Assembly (NCBI GenBank): GCA_963922875.1
Contig: CAWUJH010000008.1
Coordinates: 202,137-266,136, forward strand
DNA: 64,000 bases
DNA from: Ketobacter sp963922875
GTDB taxonomy: Bacteria; Pseudomonadota; Gammaproteobacteria; Pseudomonadales; Ketobacteraceae
Direction of reading: 5' to 3'
The notes under the pieces are model-generated. The model saw nothing but the letters and a program-made list of their open reading frames with translations. It was not told where the DNA came from and ran no database searches. The translations under genes were made by a program, and so were the position numbers. This document shows, piece by piece, positions 24,118 through 32,697 of the stretch; the first letter of the stretch is position 1, and the number at the start of each line of letters is the position of its first letter.

Positions 24118-26622
24118 CTAAAAACTAGCCACCGCCGCAGCCCCCAACGCAATCTGATAAAAAATCTCAGACACATTGGTCCACAACGTCAAAGATTTAA
24201 TCCTATCTGCATCCAACGGAACAACAACTGTATCTCCCGGAGCAATATCGGTATTACTCCGACTAAACCAATTTGAAGAATTCGGCAGCACCACTCGTCC
24301 GTTCGCTTTTACGATATAAATCCGGTTTTTATCAGCTTTCAAATTTGTTCCGCCAGACCTTTCTATGTAGGCGCCCACATCCAATTTTTTGCTGTAGAAA
24401 TGAGAGGTAGGAAACTGTACTTCTCCAACCACCGTTACGGATTGTTTAAACTTCGGGATTAAAATACTATCCCCACCTTCCAGAAACACATCCTGCGTGT
24501 CTGGATTTTCCATAATATTCGGCAAATCAATAACCAGTCGCCCTAAGGGCTTAATTGTGGATATACTCTTAAGCAGGGCTTGAGCGTCTTCCATGTCCAC
24601 TTGAGTTTCTTTGCTCTGTTGTTCTATATTGGACGCGACAATATCGCTTTCCAATTGCGTTCTTAACTGCTTTATTCGTTCTGCTTCAAGTTTCTGCAAT
24701 TCTTCTCGAGTGAATACTGCACCTTCCGGATAAGCCTGATCCGTTAGCCCTCCAGCCCTATTAACTATTTGGGATAGTGTTTCACCCCGCTGTATGGTGT
24801 AGGTTCCGGGAAACATGACTTCACCTGTTAAGGTCACTGTTTGTTCCGCACTCCAATCCGGCAAACGTTTTATGTGTAGATTATCTTGCCTTTCCAGCCG
24901 TTGCTGTTCACTATCTTTAAGATCGACGGTGACATGACTGATAAGCTGCCGTTGATTTGCATCCAGTTGATAACGGGTAATCTCAGCCGCCAAACTATAG
25001 GCGTCATTGGTAAGCCCCCCGGCCAGGTAAATTAGATTATCAACTGACATGTTGGCCGTCAGGGGATAAGTACCAGGAAAACGAACGTTACCACTGATTT
25101 TAACTAGAGGTTCTTTACGCAGCTCATCGGCTTGATGTTGAAGTGACTCGATCAACTCACTCAAAAGCTCACTACGGTCGTCTGTAAGATTGAAGATACG
25201 GATAGTATCGCGAGGCTCAAGGGGCAAATCGTCCGAGCTTTTCGGATTAATCAGGGCACTTGCAGGATCAAATAATACGGCTGTCAATTTACGCGTAGGT
25301 TTTATTTCCCGCTCAATCAATCCAACTCGCAGATCCGGATTGGACAGCAGGTTATTAATACTGCCCAAAACATCACTAATACGTAAACCGGGTTTCCACG
25401 CGACTATACCGGGCCTTTTTACGTGACCTTCTATGGTAACAATATTCTCTAAACTGTCCAAAACAGACGGTACAATAATGGTGTCCGCTGGTCGCACGGC
25501 TTTTCTTTTATCTGCTGTTGCCGCCAGATTTACATCAACAACGGTACGATCACCTTGGTCATCAATCCGTTGAATTCTTGATTCAGATGGATAAGCCGTT
25601 GGCAGGAAACCACCAGCAAGCTGTATCACTTGTTCAACTGTTTTTTCTTGTTTCAGTTCATAAATTGCGGGACGTCTAACTTCACCATCCACACTTACTG
25701 TTTTGCCTATGGGCGGTATAAAAATGACGTCGCCTGAGAGTAACCGTGAGTCGTTTGAAGTATCCCCTTTTAATAACAGGTCGTATAGATCTAGAGTGGT
25801 GATCACTACTCCATTACGCTTTAACTGGACGTTTCGAAGAGAACCAATTTTTGTAATCCCACCACTTGAAAATAGAGCATTGGTCATAGTGGAAAGTGAA
25901 CTCACTACGTATGATCCAGGCTGGACGGCTTCCCCTAAAACAAAAACGCGTATGCTGCGAATGGCTCCCATGGTGACAGAACTCTTTACCCCTATCATCT
26001 GTTCTTGTACCGTTTTATTAATAAGGGTCTGAACATCATTAAAGCTAAGACCAGCTAAGGCCACCGGACCAATTTTGGGGAAGTGCACCATACCCTCACG
26101 ATTAACAGTGAAGTTATAGCTATCATTTTCTTTTCCATATAGCTGGACAACAACGGAGTCTCCAGGCCCTACGATATAGTTGTTGGGTATGGGCACATCC
26201 ACATTGGGCATGAAGGCTTCGGCATTATTGTCGAACAAATCATACCCGTAGGGACGCAGCGATCTTTGCTCCACAACACCCGCGTCTTCGCCCTCTCCTT
26301 CCAACGCTGATGAATTGGAGTTATCCCTTGGGCTATTTTGAGTTGATTTATAATCACCCATGGTTCCCCGTTGATTATTACTCAATGGTTCCGATAGGGT
26401 AGCTGAAGAGCCATTGGTTTGAGGCTGCTGAAATTCGGTAATATCTATCCCCAAACGTTGTGCAATCCGTTCTTGCTCTGCCCGAGGTAGCTGTTTAAAT
26501 TGTTCAATTTGTTCCGGAGTTGCTGTAACCGCTTGTGCCATGTTCACAACAAGCAATAGCAGCGCAATCAGAACAAAAAGATTACGGCTTATATTCGATT
26601 GCAATTGAAAAACCCGTCCCAT
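24118..26622 (-). CDS. Wza/WbfF-like polysaccharide export protein with six SLBB domains
   Basis: A large outer-membrane export protein of about 834 residues. It has a signal peptide (LFVLIALLLLVVNMAQA) with type I cleavage, no lipobox and a low-complexity linker near 60-130. A Poly_export segment follows (YIVGPGDSVVVQLYG, about 150-230). Six SLBB repeats are recognisable by cores such as VFVLGEAVQPGSY, VSVDGEVRRPAIY, VTIEGHVKRPGIV, VKISGNVRFPGTY, VTLTGEVMFPGTY and VTVVGEVQFPTSH. It is more than twice the length of E. coli Wza and resembles the WbfF type of vibrios. The chosen ATG (26622) lies inside wzi, overlapping it by 41 bases; the ATG at 26637 is the alternative. It should form the exit channel together with Wzi. 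Confidence 0.92.
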   Translation of the reverse strand: MGRVFQLQSNISRNLFVLIALLLLVVNMAQAVTATPEQIEQFKQLPRAEQERIAQRLGIDITEFQQPQTNGSSATLSEPLSNNQRGTMGDYKSTQNSPRDNSNSSALEGEGEDAGVVEQRSLRPYGYDLFDNNAEAFMPNVDVPIPNNYIVGPGDSVVVQLYGKENDSYNFTVNREGMVHFPKIGPVALAGLSFNDVQTLINKTVQEQMIGVKSSVTMGAIRSIRVFVLGEAVQPGSYVVSSLSTMTNALFSSGGITKIGSLRNVQLKRNGVVITTLDLYDLLLKGDTSNDSRLLSGDVIFIPPIGKTVSVDGEVRRPAIYELKQEKTVEQVIQLAGGFLPTAYPSESRIQRIDDQGDRTVVDVNLAATADKRKAVRPADTIIVPSVLDSLENIVTIEGHVKRPGIVAWKPGLRISDVLGSINNLLSNPDLRVGLIEREIKPTRKLTAVLFDPASALINPKSSDDLPLEPRDTIRIFNLTDDRSELLSELIESLQHQADELRKEPLVKISGNVRFPGTYPLTANMSVDNLIYLAGGLTNDAYSLAAEITRYQLDANQRQLISHVTVDLKDSEQQRLERQDNLHIKRLPDWSAEQTVTLTGEVMFPGTYTIQRGETLSQIVNRAGGLTDQAYPEGAVFTREELQKLEAERIKQLRTQLESDIVASNIEQQSKETQVDMEDAQALLKSISTIKPLGRLVIDLPNIMENPDTQDVFLEGGDSILIPKFKQSVTVVGEVQFPTSHFYSKKLDVGAYIERSGGTNLKADKNRIYIVKANGRVVLPNSSNWFSRSNTDIAPGDTVVVPLDADRIKSLTLWTNVSEIFYQIALGAAAVASF

Positions 26623-28063
26623 CAATAGATTGTCCATATACGTTCAGTTCGTTTGTGGTTTGAGTCACAGCAGTAGATATCTTTAAGTCATTAAAGATAG
26701 TGGCGTATCTTAATTCTACAAATTCGAGATTGGTTGCTTTATCCCCGTAGACGTTCCCCGCTGTGGGGCTACCTGAATTAGCGCCATCCTGATTAATATC
26801 CAGCTTGCTGATTCGCCAACTAAATTCATCACCACCGCTAAAATAATGAGCGCCAGCCAGGGTGATTACTTTCGAGTCGTTATCAAAACTAGCCCCTATG
26901 GGTCGCCCACGGTAGCGATAACCGGATAGGTAAACATCGTGCTCATAGCTCGTGTTATAGTCGTCCCCGCCGGAGGTGGTGTCGGTGTATTCCAAGAACA
27001 GCCGATGATGAACGTTGGTTGAGGCAAATGCCGTCTCCAAGCCGAACAGATAAAACCCCTTTGAAGGAAATGCATTGCTTTCGTCTTCACCCACATACTG
27101 TGTATACAATGCTGAGTGAGTCCCCAATACTGTGCCACCTAATCGAAAATCCACGGCTCCCAACTGATTGCCGGGTTGATTTTCAACATCAATGCCATCA
27201 TCCCCTACGTTATCGTTCCCAACCATTAGATTCCACAAGTTGGATAGGTCTTCTGGCCTACCTTCTCCACCCCATTGGGCCGTTCTGGAGAAACCGAGTT
27301 CTAAATAACGGCTGGGTTTGAAGGCAAAACGCGCACCGACTAGTTTGGTTTCTGAAACGTAGCGATGGCTCTCCATTTGCCCAATAAAACTGGTAAAGGT
27401 CCAATGGCCAAGCCACTCTAGAATGGGCCAGGAGAAAGGTTCTGAGAAGTTTCGCTGCAGCATAAGGGCAGGCACAGGACGCGCATTGTTCGATAAAATC
27501 AAACTGCTTTGCCAGCCTGGTCCCCACCAGCGATCGATAGCACCCGCACTAAAACTCCAGTTGCCAACCACGCCTGCCAGATAGGAGCCGTCCAGTCGTG
27601 CATCTTTACCATCACTGGCATCATTGGCCCAGGTAGCTCTTACTCGCACGGCAAGATTACGACCGACCCAATCGGATTCGCTTTTCAATTCGGATTTTTC
27701 TCGCTGATCGGTGCCAAAATTTGCAAAGGTGGTAATCTCCGATTGCACACCAATAGCGGCGTAGGTGCGAATGGATTGTGACGCTTGCCCGTATGAAAAC
27801 TGAACATATTCCAAAGACCATTGTTCGGCAGGCGTCAGATTAAAGGAATCAGCCTGTTGCAAACTCTCCATCACAGCGCCCCACATCAGCGGCCAGCTGG
27901 TCATTGGCACGTTGAGTACACCGGCATCAGCAAGCACAGTCAAATGGTGGCGTAGACGCTCGTCGCCGGGGTCTATCCAGGGGGCTGCTTGTACTGTTGC
28001 TGTCGACATAATCATGGCAATACTGGATGCAATAAAATAAGATCGCACGTTGTGTTTAAACAT
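26582..28063 (-). CDS. wzi: Capsule assembly Wzi family outer-membrane protein
   Basis: A 493-residue protein with a signal peptide cleaved near residue 26 (TATVQA) and a beta-barrel-like body: alternating aromatic strands, several GYRYRGRP/GLETAF-type strands and a C terminus ending in FSIAIEYKP. The N-terminal segment APWIDPGDERLRHHLTVLADAGVLN is typical of the Caps_assemb_Wzi family (PF14052). Wzi-type proteins anchor or assemble capsular polysaccharide at the cell surface. It is the first gene of the minus-strand cluster, about 23 bases behind an ops element. Its presence favours a capsule or surface-held exopolysaccharide over a plain LPS O-antigen. Confidence 0.9.
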   Translation of the reverse strand: MFKHNVRSYFIASSIAMIMSTATVQAAPWIDPGDERLRHHLTVLADAGVLNVPMTSWPLMWGAVMESLQQADSFNLTPAEQWSLEYVQFSYGQASQSIRTYAAIGVQSEITTFANFGTDQREKSELKSESDWVGRNLAVRVRATWANDASDGKDARLDGSYLAGVVGNWSFSAGAIDRWWGPGWQSSLILSNNARPVPALMLQRNFSEPFSWPILEWLGHWTFTSFIGQMESHRYVSETKLVGARFAFKPSRYLELGFSRTAQWGGEGRPEDLSNLWNLMVGNDNVGDDGIDVENQPGNQLGAVDFRLGGTVLGTHSALYTQYVGEDESNAFPSKGFYLFGLETAFASTNVHHRLFLEYTDTTSGGDDYNTSYEHDVYLSGYRYRGRPIGASFDNDSKVITLAGAHYFSGGDEFSWRISKLDINQDGANSGSPTAGNVYGDKATNLEFVELRYATIFNDLKISTAVTQTTNELNVYGQSIDGTGFSIAIEYKP

Positions 28064-28085
28064 ATCCCTTCGGCTTGGCCAAAAA

Positions 28086-28140
28086 CACGCTACCGCCCTA
28101 AGGTCACCACCTCATAGATATCGCGTGCTAATTGTCACTG
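28086..28140 (-). promoter_or_regulatory. ops element / JUMPstart-like leader of the polysaccharide operon
   Basis: On the minus strand GGCGGTAGCGTG (28097 to 28086) is identical to the enterobacterial ops core that pauses RNA polymerase and recruits RfaH through the non-template strand. It is preceded, starting at 28140, by CAGTG and a 35-40-base stretch placed like the 39-base JUMPstart. It lies between the rfaH gene and wzi, 23 bases before the wzi ATG, exactly where it could load RfaH for the 25-kb operon. Confidence 0.85.
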
Positions 28141-28189
28141 CATTTATTATTTCGGAGTCGTTACGTTTTTTGGTTCTTTTTGGAAATTT

Positions 28190-28651
28190 CTAAATTGCTT
28201 TTAGATACTGCTCTTCCACGCGAATATTTTGGCGGCGACTTAATAGATTCAATAACACCATGGCCCGCTTCTCTCCATCGGCATATAAATAAATGGCTTC
28301 CATACCTTTGAAAGGACCGTCGCGGAAAGTTACGGGTTGCTGGGGCTTAAAATTCGGTTCGCATTGGTGTTCGTGTTCTTTTTCCATGAGCAAATGAATT
28401 AATTCGTCATCCATTGTCGCCCACCATTCACCAAATTTAACAATCTTTTGAACACCACGCGTACTGCTGATCGTGGCAAAAGATTCAGCGAAAGATTCTA
28501 AGCTGACGAAAATATAACCAGGGAAAAGTGCTTCACGTTGCCCATTTTTGCGGCGGAGCCAGGGACAATAAACATCCAGCTCCTGGTTTTCTAAATGTGT
28601 TACTGATCGCTCTTCCTGTCGAACCCGTGTTTTCACAACATACCAGGACAT
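28190..28651 (-). CDS. rfaH: NusG-family antiterminator RfaH
   Basis: A protein of about 153 residues with the NusG N-terminal domain (MSWYVVKTRVRQEERSVTHL, CPWLRRKNGQREALFPGYIFV) and a short KOW-like C terminus (FRDGPFKGMEAIYLYADGEKR). The length and the FPGYIFV and ARGVQKIV-like segment (TRGVQKIVKFG) match RfaH rather than housekeeping NusG. RfaH binds the ops-paused polymerase, suppresses Rho and promotes translation of long, distal, poorly translated operons. The ATG at 28651 follows GGGG; the frame also opens with TTG at 28657. It stands directly upstream of an ops element and the capsule operon, so cis-located control is very likely. No terminator separates the two. Confidence 0.93.
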   Translation of the reverse strand: MSWYVVKTRVRQEERSVTHLENQELDVYCPWLRRKNGQREALFPGYIFVSLESFAESFATISSTRGVQKIVKFGEWWATMDDELIHLLMEKEHEHQCEPNFKPQQPVTFRDGPFKGMEAIYLYADGEKRAMVLLNLLSRRQNIRVEEQYLKAI

Positions 28652-28832
28652 ATCCAACCCCCCGATTGAAAACCCTATACCACAAACTCTACAAACTTTA
28701 CTTTATGATATTTAAGTAATTTTATTGGTGCTTACTTTGCCTTAGAGTATTGTACGTAACTCCCAGTATCTCAAGGTAATCGGAATAAAAATTCCTAGAA
28801 ATTTCAGCTTTTTGAGAAGGATTTGTTGAACC

Positions 28833-29345
28833 ATGACCAAGACAACAAAGAAAACTTATAAATCCGTTGCTGAATCTGCGGTGAAGAATCATGTATATAA
28901 AGTTTTTCCTAATGATTTGAACGCCCACTACACCATTTTTGGTGGGTTAGTTATGGGTCTTTGTGATCGGGTGGCTTTGGTGGTGTCTGAGCGCCACAGT
29001 GGTCGCGTCTGTGTTACCGCTTCCGTAGACTCCTTCCATTTTGTGGCACCGGCAAAGGATGGAGACACTTTACTCATCAGTGCCTCGGTGAATAGAACCT
29101 GGTCAAGTTCAATGGAAATTGGAGTTCGGGTAGACGCAGAAAACACCTTTACCGGCGAAAAAAAGCACATCGTCTCGGCCTATTTTACGTTTGTCGCACT
29201 GGATGAAAACAATAAACCTTGTGAGGTGGTGGAGATTCAACCAAAAAAAGAACTCGAAAAGCGCCGCTATAATGCAGCTCAAGTTCGTAGAGATGCTCGA
29301 TTAAAAACACGTAACGATCTTAAAGAAATGAACAGTGGGCATTAA
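28833..29345 (+). CDS. Hotdog-fold acyl-CoA thioesterase
   Basis: A 170-residue thioesterase of the YciA/BACH type. NDLNAHYTIFGGLVMGLCDRVA contains the catalytic Asn/Asp region and the hotdog helix, followed by SVDSFHFVAPAKDGDTLLISA and MEIGVRVDAENTFTGEKKHIVSAYFTFVAL, the characteristic second half. It hydrolyses acyl-CoA to free acid and CoA in the cytoplasm; the chain-length preference is unknown. The C terminus is lengthened and highly charged (ELEKRRYNAAQVRRDARLKTRNDLKE). GAGAAGGA-type bases lie before the ATG. It is divergent from rfaH and convergent with the MlaC-like gene, with no functional tie to either. Confidence 0.88.
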   Translation: MTKTTKKTYKSVAESAVKNHVYKVFPNDLNAHYTIFGGLVMGLCDRVALVVSERHSGRVCVTASVDSFHFVAPAKDGDTLLISASVNRTWSSSMEIGVRVDAENTFTGEKKHIVSAYFTFVALDENNKPCEVVEIQPKKELEKRRYNAAQVRRDARLKTRNDLKEMNSGH

Positions 29346-29365
29346 GCAACCATTGCCAAGGCTGT

Positions 29366-30022
29366 TTATTGAGCAGATTTTGAATCAGTCTCTACAGGAG
29401 ACCCTTTCAACTGCGCAATCATGAATTCTATGCCATTATTTTTGAATTCCTCGGCACTCGCCGTTTTAAAGCTCTGCAACACACTGACTCCTTCAGCTAC
29501 AACATCATACACCTGCCAGTTGTCTGTTTTCCGACTGAAGAACATTTTATAAGCAATATTGAACTTTTCACCGGTAGATTTATCCGTGACAATGCTAGAA
29601 ACTACTGCGCGTGTTTTGTCATCGTTAACTCGAGAGCCGGTAATTTCTAAGCCATAGGTGCGTTCCGGGTTGTATTGTTGAACCACAGTGGAAGCAATTC
29701 GGTCCTGAAATGCTGTGATGTAGCGAGAGCGCTGATCCGGGGTAATTTTGCGCCAATTTTTACCCAGTATTTGTTTTGCCATGGTTTCAAAACTTACGAA
29801 ATCCACCAGCATTTCGTTGCCGATTTGGATCAAGTAGGTCTTGTCTTCAGCAATCTTTTCTTTATCTTTATTGAGTCTTTCATTAACGTCGTCAAACAGT
29901 TTCACGATGAGCTTATCTGGCGCCATCACTTCCGCACGGACCTGGGTTGTCATTACTAAAGCCACCAGTAAGAGGCTAACAAGAATGGCATTAGTAATTA
30001 TTCTCTTGGGTATAGCTATCAT
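29366..30022 (-). CDS. MlaC/Ttg2D-like periplasmic phospholipid-binding protein
   Basis: A protein of about 218 residues with a signal peptide (ILVSLLLVALVMTTQVRA) and the MlaC fold: VDFVSFETMAKQILGKNWRKITPDQRSRYITAFQDRI, then VVSSIVTDKSTGEKFNIAYKMF and VYDVVAEGVSVLQSFKTASAEEF. MlaC proteins ferry phospholipid between outer and inner membrane complexes. No mlaFEDB genes are next to it, so it is an orphan copy here. The ATG at 30022 with GGAG upstream is preferred over that at 30043. The gene lies behind comEA in the same direction. Family assignment is firm; partner complex unknown. Confidence 0.88.
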   Translation of the reverse strand: MIAIPKRIITNAILVSLLLVALVMTTQVRAEVMAPDKLIVKLFDDVNERLNKDKEKIAEDKTYLIQIGNEMLVDFVSFETMAKQILGKNWRKITPDQRSRYITAFQDRIASTVVQQYNPERTYGLEITGSRVNDDKTRAVVSSIVTDKSTGEKFNIAYKMFFSRKTDNWQVYDVVAEGVSVLQSFKTASAEEFKNNGIEFMIAQLKGSPVETDSKSAQ

Positions 30023-30066
30023 TGTGCAGAACACTCCAATCATTCTAATTGTTTAAATATGCACCA

Positions 30067-30366
30067 TTATTCTATAGAAATTCGACCCAGATTCCTTTCG
30101 ATGGTTCCTGGGCCAATACCTTTAACATGGACTAACTCTTGAATTGATGCAAATTCACCATTATTTTCACGATATTCCACTATTCTTTGAGCTTTCTTGG
30201 GCCCAATACCGACTAAAGCTCTCTGTAATATCAACGCATTCGCCGTGTTTACATTTATCGGTAATAAAATTACAAATTCTGAATTTTTTATCTGCACTTC
30301 ACCACTTGCGGGCAAGCAAATGAGCAGAACAAAAATCAAACCAAAGGTCCAGTTTCGGAATGTCAT
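30067..30366 (-). CDS. comEA: ComEA-type helix-hairpin-helix protein
   Basis: A 99-residue exported protein. A signal peptide (WTFGLIFVLLICLPASG) is followed by a single ComEA domain with two HhH motifs: INVNTANALILQRALVGIGPKKAQRIVEYR and FASIQELVHVKGIGPGTIER. ComEA binds incoming double-stranded DNA in the periplasm in competent bacteria, and small versions are common in gammaproteobacteria whether or not competence is proven. In Pseudomonas aeruginosa a similar gene lies beside wbpM at the O-antigen locus, so its presence near this glycan cluster fits a conserved neighbourhood. Confidence 0.9.
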   Translation of the reverse strand: MTFRNWTFGLIFVLLICLPASGEVQIKNSEFVILLPINVNTANALILQRALVGIGPKKAQRIVEYRENNGEFASIQELVHVKGIGPGTIERNLGRISIE

Positions 30367-30415
30367 GATCTCAATCCCTGAGAACGTGTTGGTTAAAATT
30401 ACTCTATGTCAAACG

Positions 30416-31120
30416 CTACTCACTCTTGGGTAGAGTCGCCAAAATATCCATGAGCGCCTGATTTGGGTCTAAAGCCTGTGTAATGGGCCGCCCTATTACC
30501 ATGTAATCGACACCTGCATTCAACGCAGCCACTGGTGTCATTATCCTTTTTTGATCATTGGCCTCCGATCCCTCTGGTCGAATACCCGGCGTAACTAATT
30601 TAAACTCCGGGTCCAGAGCCGCTCTCAACATTGCCGCTTCCTGAGCAGAACACACCACACCATCGAGACCCGCCGCGTGGGTTAGCCGGGCTAAGCGCTT
30701 TACCTGATCTTGAATGTCAGAGCTAAAACCAATTTCAACCAAGTCTGCTTTCTTCATACTGGTAAGCACAGTCACTGCGATTAACAGTGTGGAAGCACCG
30801 GTTTGTTCTACCGCTTCGCGCGCTCTGCTCATCATCTCGCGCCCACCACTAGCATGGACATTAACCATCCATACCCCCATATCAGCGGCTACGCCACAGG
30901 CCTTAGCCACAGTATTGGGAATATCATGAAACTTTAAATCCAGAAAGACTTCGAAACTACGCTCGTGCAGCAACCGCAATATAGCCGGCCCCTCCCGCGT
31001 AAACAGTTCTTTACCTACTTTCACTCGACACAGCGTCGGGTCCAAACGATCAGCCACTGCCAACGCCTGATCCGAGTGGGGGAAATCAAGGGCAACAATT
31101 ACGGGGGAGTTACAGCTCAT
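30416..31120 (-). CDS. pyrF: Orotidine 5'-phosphate decarboxylase
   Basis: The last step of de novo UMP synthesis, cytoplasmic. The protein has about 234 residues with the family blocks VIVALDFPHSDQALAVADRL, KVGKELFTREG, the catalytic DLKFHDIPNTVAKA (Asp-x-Lys-x2-Asp), VHASGGREMM, LVTPGIRPEG and VIGRPITQA. The ATG at 31120 starts directly before the conserved N terminus and has GGA eight bases upstream; the TTG at 31132 would add four residues. It follows lapB by 32-45 bases, the common gammaproteobacterial order lapA-lapB-pyrF. Confidence 0.97.
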   Translation of the reverse strand: MSCNSPVIVALDFPHSDQALAVADRLDPTLCRVKVGKELFTREGPAILRLLHERSFEVFLDLKFHDIPNTVAKACGVAADMGVWMVNVHASGGREMMSRAREAVEQTGASTLLIAVTVLTSMKKADLVEIGFSSDIQDQVKRLARLTHAAGLDGVVCSAQEAAMLRAALDPEFKLVTPGIRPEGSEANDQKRIMTPVAALNAGVDYMVIGRPITQALDPNQALMDILATLPKSE

Positions 31121-31164
31121 TTTCAAATCCAATAAAGAAGGTTAGGTTCATTTTACCGGGCAAT

Positions 31165-32337
31165 TTATTCGCCTTCCAGCCCTCGAATAGGTCTGACTGT
31201 TCCCCAGGATTTACAGGTAGGGCATTGCCAATGCAATGATTTACCATCAAAACCGCATTCATCACAACGGTAAATCGGCTTGTCGCGGATTAGTTTTTGG
31301 GTGAACACCTGCAATAATCCCAGATTTTCTTTGGCTTCGCCTTCAGCGCGAGTCATCTGCAGGCTAATCAAACGATCGAGTCCTTTTACGGATGGCCGCT
31401 TTTTTAAGTACTCTGACAAGACATAATTACCGGCCACTTCTCCTTCAAGTTGAGTGACAAGCTCTGATAGCTCTATAACTACGGAAATGGCTGGGCTCTT
31501 TTCCAGGCATTCAAATAAAAACTTCGCCAGTTCACCCATTTGATTCAGGCGCTCATAGTTTAGACGTAACTGAGGCAAAGTATCGGGAATAAAGGCCGGA
31601 TCCTGCTCTAGCACTTTGCGTAAAGCCTTAACAGCATCTTTTGGATTGTTAGTCTGGGTTTCCACTTCTGCAAGCAAAAAACTGGCACGAACACAGCGTT
31701 TATCCGTCTGCAAAGCTTTCTTTAGGTCGCGGCGGGTCTGGGTGAAGTCTCCGAGTTTTAAATTTGCCTGTGCCTGCTCGCAATAGTAGTGGGCCAGAGC
31801 ACATTGCAACGGTTTACCTTTAGCGATCAGCTTGTCGGCCGTTGCACTCGCATCTTCCCACTCTTTTTCTTGTTCAAAAATAGTGAGCAACAACTCTAAG
31901 GCAACGAGCTGGTTAGGATTGGATTCTTCGGCAATCTCTTTTAGTAAACGTTCTGAACGATCCAAGACCCCAGCTTTTAAATAATCTCGGGCAAGCTCGA
32001 GCTTAACACTACCCTGTTGTGTTTTTGAAAGGTCAGTGCGAGCGAGCATATCCTGATGAATACGAATGGCCCTATCTACCTCACCCCGACGTCGGTAAAG
32101 CCCGCCCATGACCATGTAGGTCTCAAAGGTATCGCCATTTAAATCCAAGGTTTTCAACAGTAAATCAATTGCTTCGTCTTGCTTTTCATTAAGCAAAAGA
32201 TTCAGGCCGTCAAAATAGTCTTTGCTGACGCCAGAAGAAGCTTCGACGGATTCGGATTTCTTGCGTTCTACCTTCCCTAGTAACCAACCAATGACGATGG
32301 CAATAAACAGCAATATGCCAACGATAAGATCTCCCAT
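31165..32337 (-). CDS. lapB: Lipopolysaccharide assembly protein B
   Basis: LapB (YciM) is an inner-membrane protein facing the cytoplasm that guides FtsH degradation of LpxC and so sets LPS synthesis. The 390-residue protein has one N-terminal membrane helix (LIVGILLFIAIVIGWLLG), a series of TPR repeats over about 45-330, and a C-terminal rubredoxin-like metal site with Cys358, Cys361, Cys372 and Cys375 (CDECGF, CPTC). Length and order match E. coli LapB. It begins one base after lapA ends, and pyrF follows. Confidence 0.96.
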   Translation of the reverse strand: MGDLIVGILLFIAIVIGWLLGKVERKKSESVEASSGVSKDYFDGLNLLLNEKQDEAIDLLLKTLDLNGDTFETYMVMGGLYRRRGEVDRAIRIHQDMLARTDLSKTQQGSVKLELARDYLKAGVLDRSERLLKEIAEESNPNQLVALELLLTIFEQEKEWEDASATADKLIAKGKPLQCALAHYYCEQAQANLKLGDFTQTRRDLKKALQTDKRCVRASFLLAEVETQTNNPKDAVKALRKVLEQDPAFIPDTLPQLRLNYERLNQMGELAKFLFECLEKSPAISVVIELSELVTQLEGEVAGNYVLSEYLKKRPSVKGLDRLISLQMTRAEGEAKENLGLLQVFTQKLIRDKPIYRCDECGFDGKSLHWQCPTCKSWGTVRPIRGLEGE

Positions 32338-32338
32338 A

Positions 32339-32647
32339 TCAACCGGAGTCCTTTAGCGAGCGCTCGCGGAGCATTTCAAGTTGCTTGTTAAGCTTTTTGT
32401 TCTGGCGAAGAGCAACTCTTAGTTCTAACATCGTCAACACGGTAATAACTACGCATAAAATAATACCAAAAAATAATCCGGCACTAAAAAAACCCAATGC
32501 GAAACGACCAACACTTGTCTCAACGGGTTGCGCTTGATAGAGCAAATCAACCACTATGTCGTGGTCATTCTGGATAAGGAAAAATCCGATAATGAGTGAC
32601 ACCACCAATACAATGGCTATGATAATCAGGGCTTTGAGTTTTCCCAT
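32339..32647 (-). CDS. lapA: Lipopolysaccharide assembly protein A (DUF1049)
   Basis: A small membrane protein of 102 residues. Two hydrophobic helices (IIIAIVLVVSLIIGFFLIQ and GFFSAGLFFGIILCVVITVL) are joined by the conserved HDIVVDLLYQAQPVETSVG segment, then a charged coiled tail. It works with LapB in LPS assembly and is encoded one base before lapB. ihfB lies upstream, separated by a strong hairpin terminator at 32698-32731, so lapA may need its own promoter or read-through. Confidence 0.94.
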   Translation of the reverse strand: MGKLKALIIIAIVLVVSLIIGFFLIQNDHDIVVDLLYQAQPVETSVGRFALGFFSAGLFFGIILCVVITVLTMLELRVALRQNKKLNKQLEMLRERSLKDSG

Positions 32648-32697
32648 AATAGCTACGCCTGTCTTTTGAAACCTGAGATATGCCTTTGATTACGCAT

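Noticed and set aside
28722..28928. 68-codon minus-strand frame between rfaH and the thioesterase gene
   Set aside because: It overlaps the thioesterase start in antisense and has no ribosome-binding site; the region is better read as divergent promoters.
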